7,098 nt of DNA from Promethearchaeota archaeon (GTDB lineage: Archaea; Asgardarchaeota; Lokiarchaeia; Sigynarchaeales; SOKP01), in NCBI GenBank assembly GCA_014729315.1, contig WJKD01000145.1, positions 1 through 7,098 of the forward strand, written 5' to 3'. Shown here one piece after another: positions 5,587 to 7,098 of the stretch. The stretch's first letter is position 1. Each line of letters opens with the position of its first letter. The notes under the pieces are model-generated. The model was not told the origin of the DNA, did no database searches, and was given only the letters and a program-made list of their open reading frames with translations. Both the position numbers and the translations under genes were made by a program.

Positions 5587-6690
5587 TTATTTCGGATACT
5601 TCCTCTCTTCCCTCCCTTCTTCTTTTGGTAAATCAACGATTATTTCATCCTCCACTTCTTCGATGGGTTTAGTAGGTTGAGATTTATCAATGGGATTTAA
5701 ACATCCCCAGCACATATTATCGAGTTTGATGAGCTCCTTGGCGCAATCTTCGCAATACATAGCCTTACAGTCGGGACAGATGTACAATTTTTTAAACCCA
5801 ACGAGATTATTTTTGCATACCATGCAGAGCGTTTCGTTTCTATAGAACTCCACATCTTCTTGATTAATTTCAACGGGTCGGGGTTGAGATATTGATTCAA
5901 TTAACATGTCCGTAGACTCGTCAAGTTTTTCTGATTTTAAAGAGATTTTCCCGGATTCTTTAATTTTTTTCTCTTTAATGCTGAAATAAAAAAGCACGCC
6001 TCCTAGGATCATGACGTATCTAGTTATTAATAAAAGAAAATCGGCGGGGTAAACAGTCAGATCAATGGAACCAAAGCCAAAAAATAAAGATAAAGCGCAA
6101 AAAAGTAAAATTAGCTTTTTTCTTACTACACCCGTTGTTTTGAGTGCTTGATACAAAGTGATACTTCCAAAGATAAGGATTCCCGGCAAAAGAGTCATTC
6201 CCAATAATATATATATTGGAGACCACGCAATAACGATATTATCAATTAGATCTTCTCCTTGGCGCGTTGGATACTTAAAATCAATAGAAGCGAATGGAAA
6301 TAATATTAAAATAATTGCAAAAATGGTACATAAAACAAACATATATAGAATTAGAGAAGCTTTAATCCATTTGTTCATTTCAGGAATTACGAGCTCTGTA
6401 AACAGCACAGTTCCAAAAAAAATTAATGGTACGAACCATATGAATGTAAGTATTCCGTGGATACCAGCGAAATTGTCTAAATTTCTCCCAAACAAGAGTA
6501 TATACACAAAATCTGCGACTAATCCAGAGAATAATAAGCTAATTGATAATATACTTAGGCCTAGATATAATAATTGTTTAGTTTTTAACTTAAATGCCCT
6601 ATAAATACTCATTACACCCCAAATTACCCCAAGACTTAACCATATAACCACGGTTATACCGTTTAACCAGCAAAAGAAAGATATATCCAT
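5587..6690 (-). CDS. Seven-helix membrane protein with cytosolic C4C4 RING-like domain (candidate E3 ligase)
   Basis: The 367-residue protein has about seven membrane segments (roughly 7-31, 40-66, 78-103, 110-135, 150-178, 190-207, 211-236), then a charged linker (238-285) and a zinc domain made of four CxxC pairs: C289/C292, C305/C308, C313/C316 and C327/C330. The spacing (12, 4 and 10 residues between pairs) suits a cross-brace fold of the RING/FYVE class and closely resembles the all-cysteine RING of TFIIH subunit p44/Ssl1. CMVC matches the usual CxIC/CxVC start of RINGs. The tail 341-367 is acidic and carries EDEIIVDLP, similar to SUMO-interacting motifs. With seven helices, the N-terminus is predicted outside and the RING inside. 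As the only RING-like protein beside E1, E2 and modifier genes, it is a good candidate membrane E3. That role is inferred; the zinc ligands are seen directly. Confidence 0.85.
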   Translation of the reverse strand: MDISFFCWLNGITVVIWLSLGVIWGVMSIYRAFKLKTKQLLYLGLSILSISLLFSGLVADFVYILLFGRNLDNFAGIHGILTFIWFVPLIFFGTVLFTELVIPEMNKWIKASLILYMFVLCTIFAIILILFPFASIDFKYPTRQGEDLIDNIVIAWSPIYILLGMTLLPGILIFGSITLYQALKTTGVVRKKLILLFCALSLFFGFGSIDLTVYPADFLLLITRYVMILGGVLFYFSIKEKKIKESGKISLKSEKLDESTDMLIESISQPRPVEINQEDVEFYRNETLCMVCKNNLVGFKKLYICPDCKAMYCEDCAKELIKLDNMCWGCLNPIDKSQPTKPIEEVEDEIIVDLPKEEGREERKYPK

Positions 6691-6713
6691 CAGTAAGAAA
6701 GGAGACCCTATAG

Positions 6714-6725
6714 TTTTATTAAATT
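6714..6725 (-). promoter_or_regulatory. Candidate TATA promoter of the RING membrane protein gene
   Basis: The minus strand reads AATTTAATAAAA, centred about 30 nt before the ATG at 6690. This spacing predicts a leaderless or nearly leaderless transcript, in line with the lack of a Shine-Dalgarno site. Confidence 0.4.
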
Positions 6726-6755
6726 CCCATCCATTTGAAAATTTGAAGTATATTA

Positions 6756-6773
6756 AGATCTCATAAAGATCTC
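6756..6773. repeat. Direct repeat AGATCTC with 11-bp period upstream of the RING gene
   Basis: AGATCTC occurs at 6756-6762 and again at 6767-6773, one helical turn apart. The AGATCT core is itself a palindrome. It lies about 30-60 bp upstream of the TATA candidate of the RING gene, a usual place for an activator or repressor site. There is no direct evidence of binding. Confidence 0.35.
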
Positions 6774-6838
6774 GTTTTTATTATATTTAAGACCTAAATT
6801 AAAAAGATAATGGATTGATTTAAAAATCTTTTTACTAC

Positions 6839-6868
6839 TCTGATTAGGATAATCTTAAGAAAATCAGA
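6839..6868. repeat. Inverted repeat TCTGATT/AATCAGA in the spacer
   Basis: TCTGATT at 6839-6845 pairs with AATCAGA at 6862-6868 across a 16-nt loop. It sits between the zinc-ribbon gene and the RING gene. A regulator site or a weak hairpin is possible, and so is chance in A/T-rich DNA. Confidence 0.25.
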
Positions 6869-6883
6869 ATTTGTAGAACAAGG

Positions 6884-6900
6884 GTAAAAAAGCTCAAAAG
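6884..6900 (-). terminator. Candidate T-rich terminator of the zinc-ribbon gene
   Basis: About 10 nt past the stop codon of the zinc-ribbon gene the minus strand reads CTTTTGAGCTTTTTTAC, two T-runs around GAGC. Such T-tracts commonly end archaeal transcripts. Confidence 0.45.
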
Positions 6901-6909
6901 TAATATTAA

Positions 6910-7077
6910 TTAGGTGAATTTAAACCAGTGTTTACATACCTGGCATTGGAGAATATCAATTAGTCTTTTCTTCGCTGTTTTTGAGTCTTTGATGATTAGT
7001 TTTCGTTTTAACATTTCACTACCACATTTTTCGCAGGTCCACAGTCTGGTTTTAGTTTTCGCGTTTTGAGCAGCCAT
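6910..7077 (-). CDS. Small zinc-ribbon protein, 55 residues
   Basis: An ATG at 7077-7075 opens a 55-residue frame closed by TAA at 6912-6910. The protein starts MAAQNAKTKTRLW and has two CxxC knuckles, C15-x2-C18 (CEKC) and C45-x2-C48 (CQVC), with a basic linker of 26 residues between them. This is the layout of a single zinc ribbon. The linker KRKLIIKDSKTAKKR and the net positive charge suggest nucleic-acid or ribosome binding, but I do not recognise a named family. The frame stays open upstream to the right edge, so a start beyond the window is possible; TATTTAAAAG at 7083-7092 on the minus strand may be its TATA element. It is transcribed in the same direction as the RING gene, with 219 nt between them; a role in the ubiquitin system is not shown. 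Confidence 0.75.
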   Translation of the reverse strand: MAAQNAKTKTRLWTCEKCGSEMLKRKLIIKDSKTAKKRLIDILQCQVCKHWFKFT

Positions 7078-7098
7078 ATCTGATCTTTTAAATAGGGA

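Noticed and set aside
5697..5900. 67-codon minus-strand frame overlapping the RING domain in another frame
   Set aside because: The RING frame shows ordered CxxC pairs; the alternative frame shows none and no start context.
6158..6604. 148-codon open frame on the plus strand, opposite the RING membrane protein gene
   Set aside because: It lies wholly antisense to the well-supported membrane gene. Its product is Ile/Asn/Lys-rich without recognisable motifs and looks like a shadow of hydrophobic codons.
1..7098. tRNA, rRNA, CRISPR arrays, insertion sequences or prophage genes
   Set aside because: No cloverleaf, regularly spaced repeats, transposase motifs or terminal inverted repeats were found on reading both strands.

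Overview
This AT-rich window (roughly one third G+C by eye) looks like a chromosomal piece of an Asgard archaeon, probably from the Lokiarchaeia side of the group. The evidence is a complete eukaryote-like ubiquitin toolkit in prokaryotic gene packing, a longin-like domain joined to a P-loop GTPase-like domain, A/T-rich TATA-type promoters and almost no Shine-Dalgarno sequences. The lineage is an inference; no ribosomal RNA or other marker gene is present.

Layout. The left edge (1-461, minus) holds the N-terminal part of a metallo-beta-lactamase-fold protein. Positions 462-1001 carry no convincing gene, but contain a coding-like remnant, a 43-nt hairpin and AT-rich promoter DNA. A plus-strand cluster follows: longin/P-loop protein (1002-1919), Rpn11-like JAMM protease (1972-2484), single-domain E1 (2515-3399), E2 with an acidic tail (3488-4051) and, 9 nt later, an eight-helix membrane protein (4061-5011). 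Facing it on the minus strand are the ubiquitin-like modifier (5112-5375) and a seven-helix membrane protein with a cytosolic C4C4 RING-like domain (5587-6690). A 55-residue zinc-ribbon protein (6910-7077, minus) sits at the right edge.

How the genes fit together. The modifier precursor ends Gly-Gly-Ile-Val-Arg, so the last three residues must be removed, most likely by the JAMM protease. The E1 would then adenylate it and pass it to the E2 active-site cysteine. The RING-like membrane protein is the only E3 candidate in view, which would place ligation at the membrane. Neighbouring genes for a second multispanning protein and a longin/P-loop protein strengthen the membrane theme. The acidic C-terminal tails of both the E2 and the RING protein carry short hydrophobic stretches resembling SUMO-interacting motifs. 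This suggests non-covalent binding of the modifier, although this is inference from sequence alone.

Each E1, E2, JAMM and modifier core motif can be read directly. The E3 role, the GTPase state of the longin protein and the function of the eight-helix protein are inferred.
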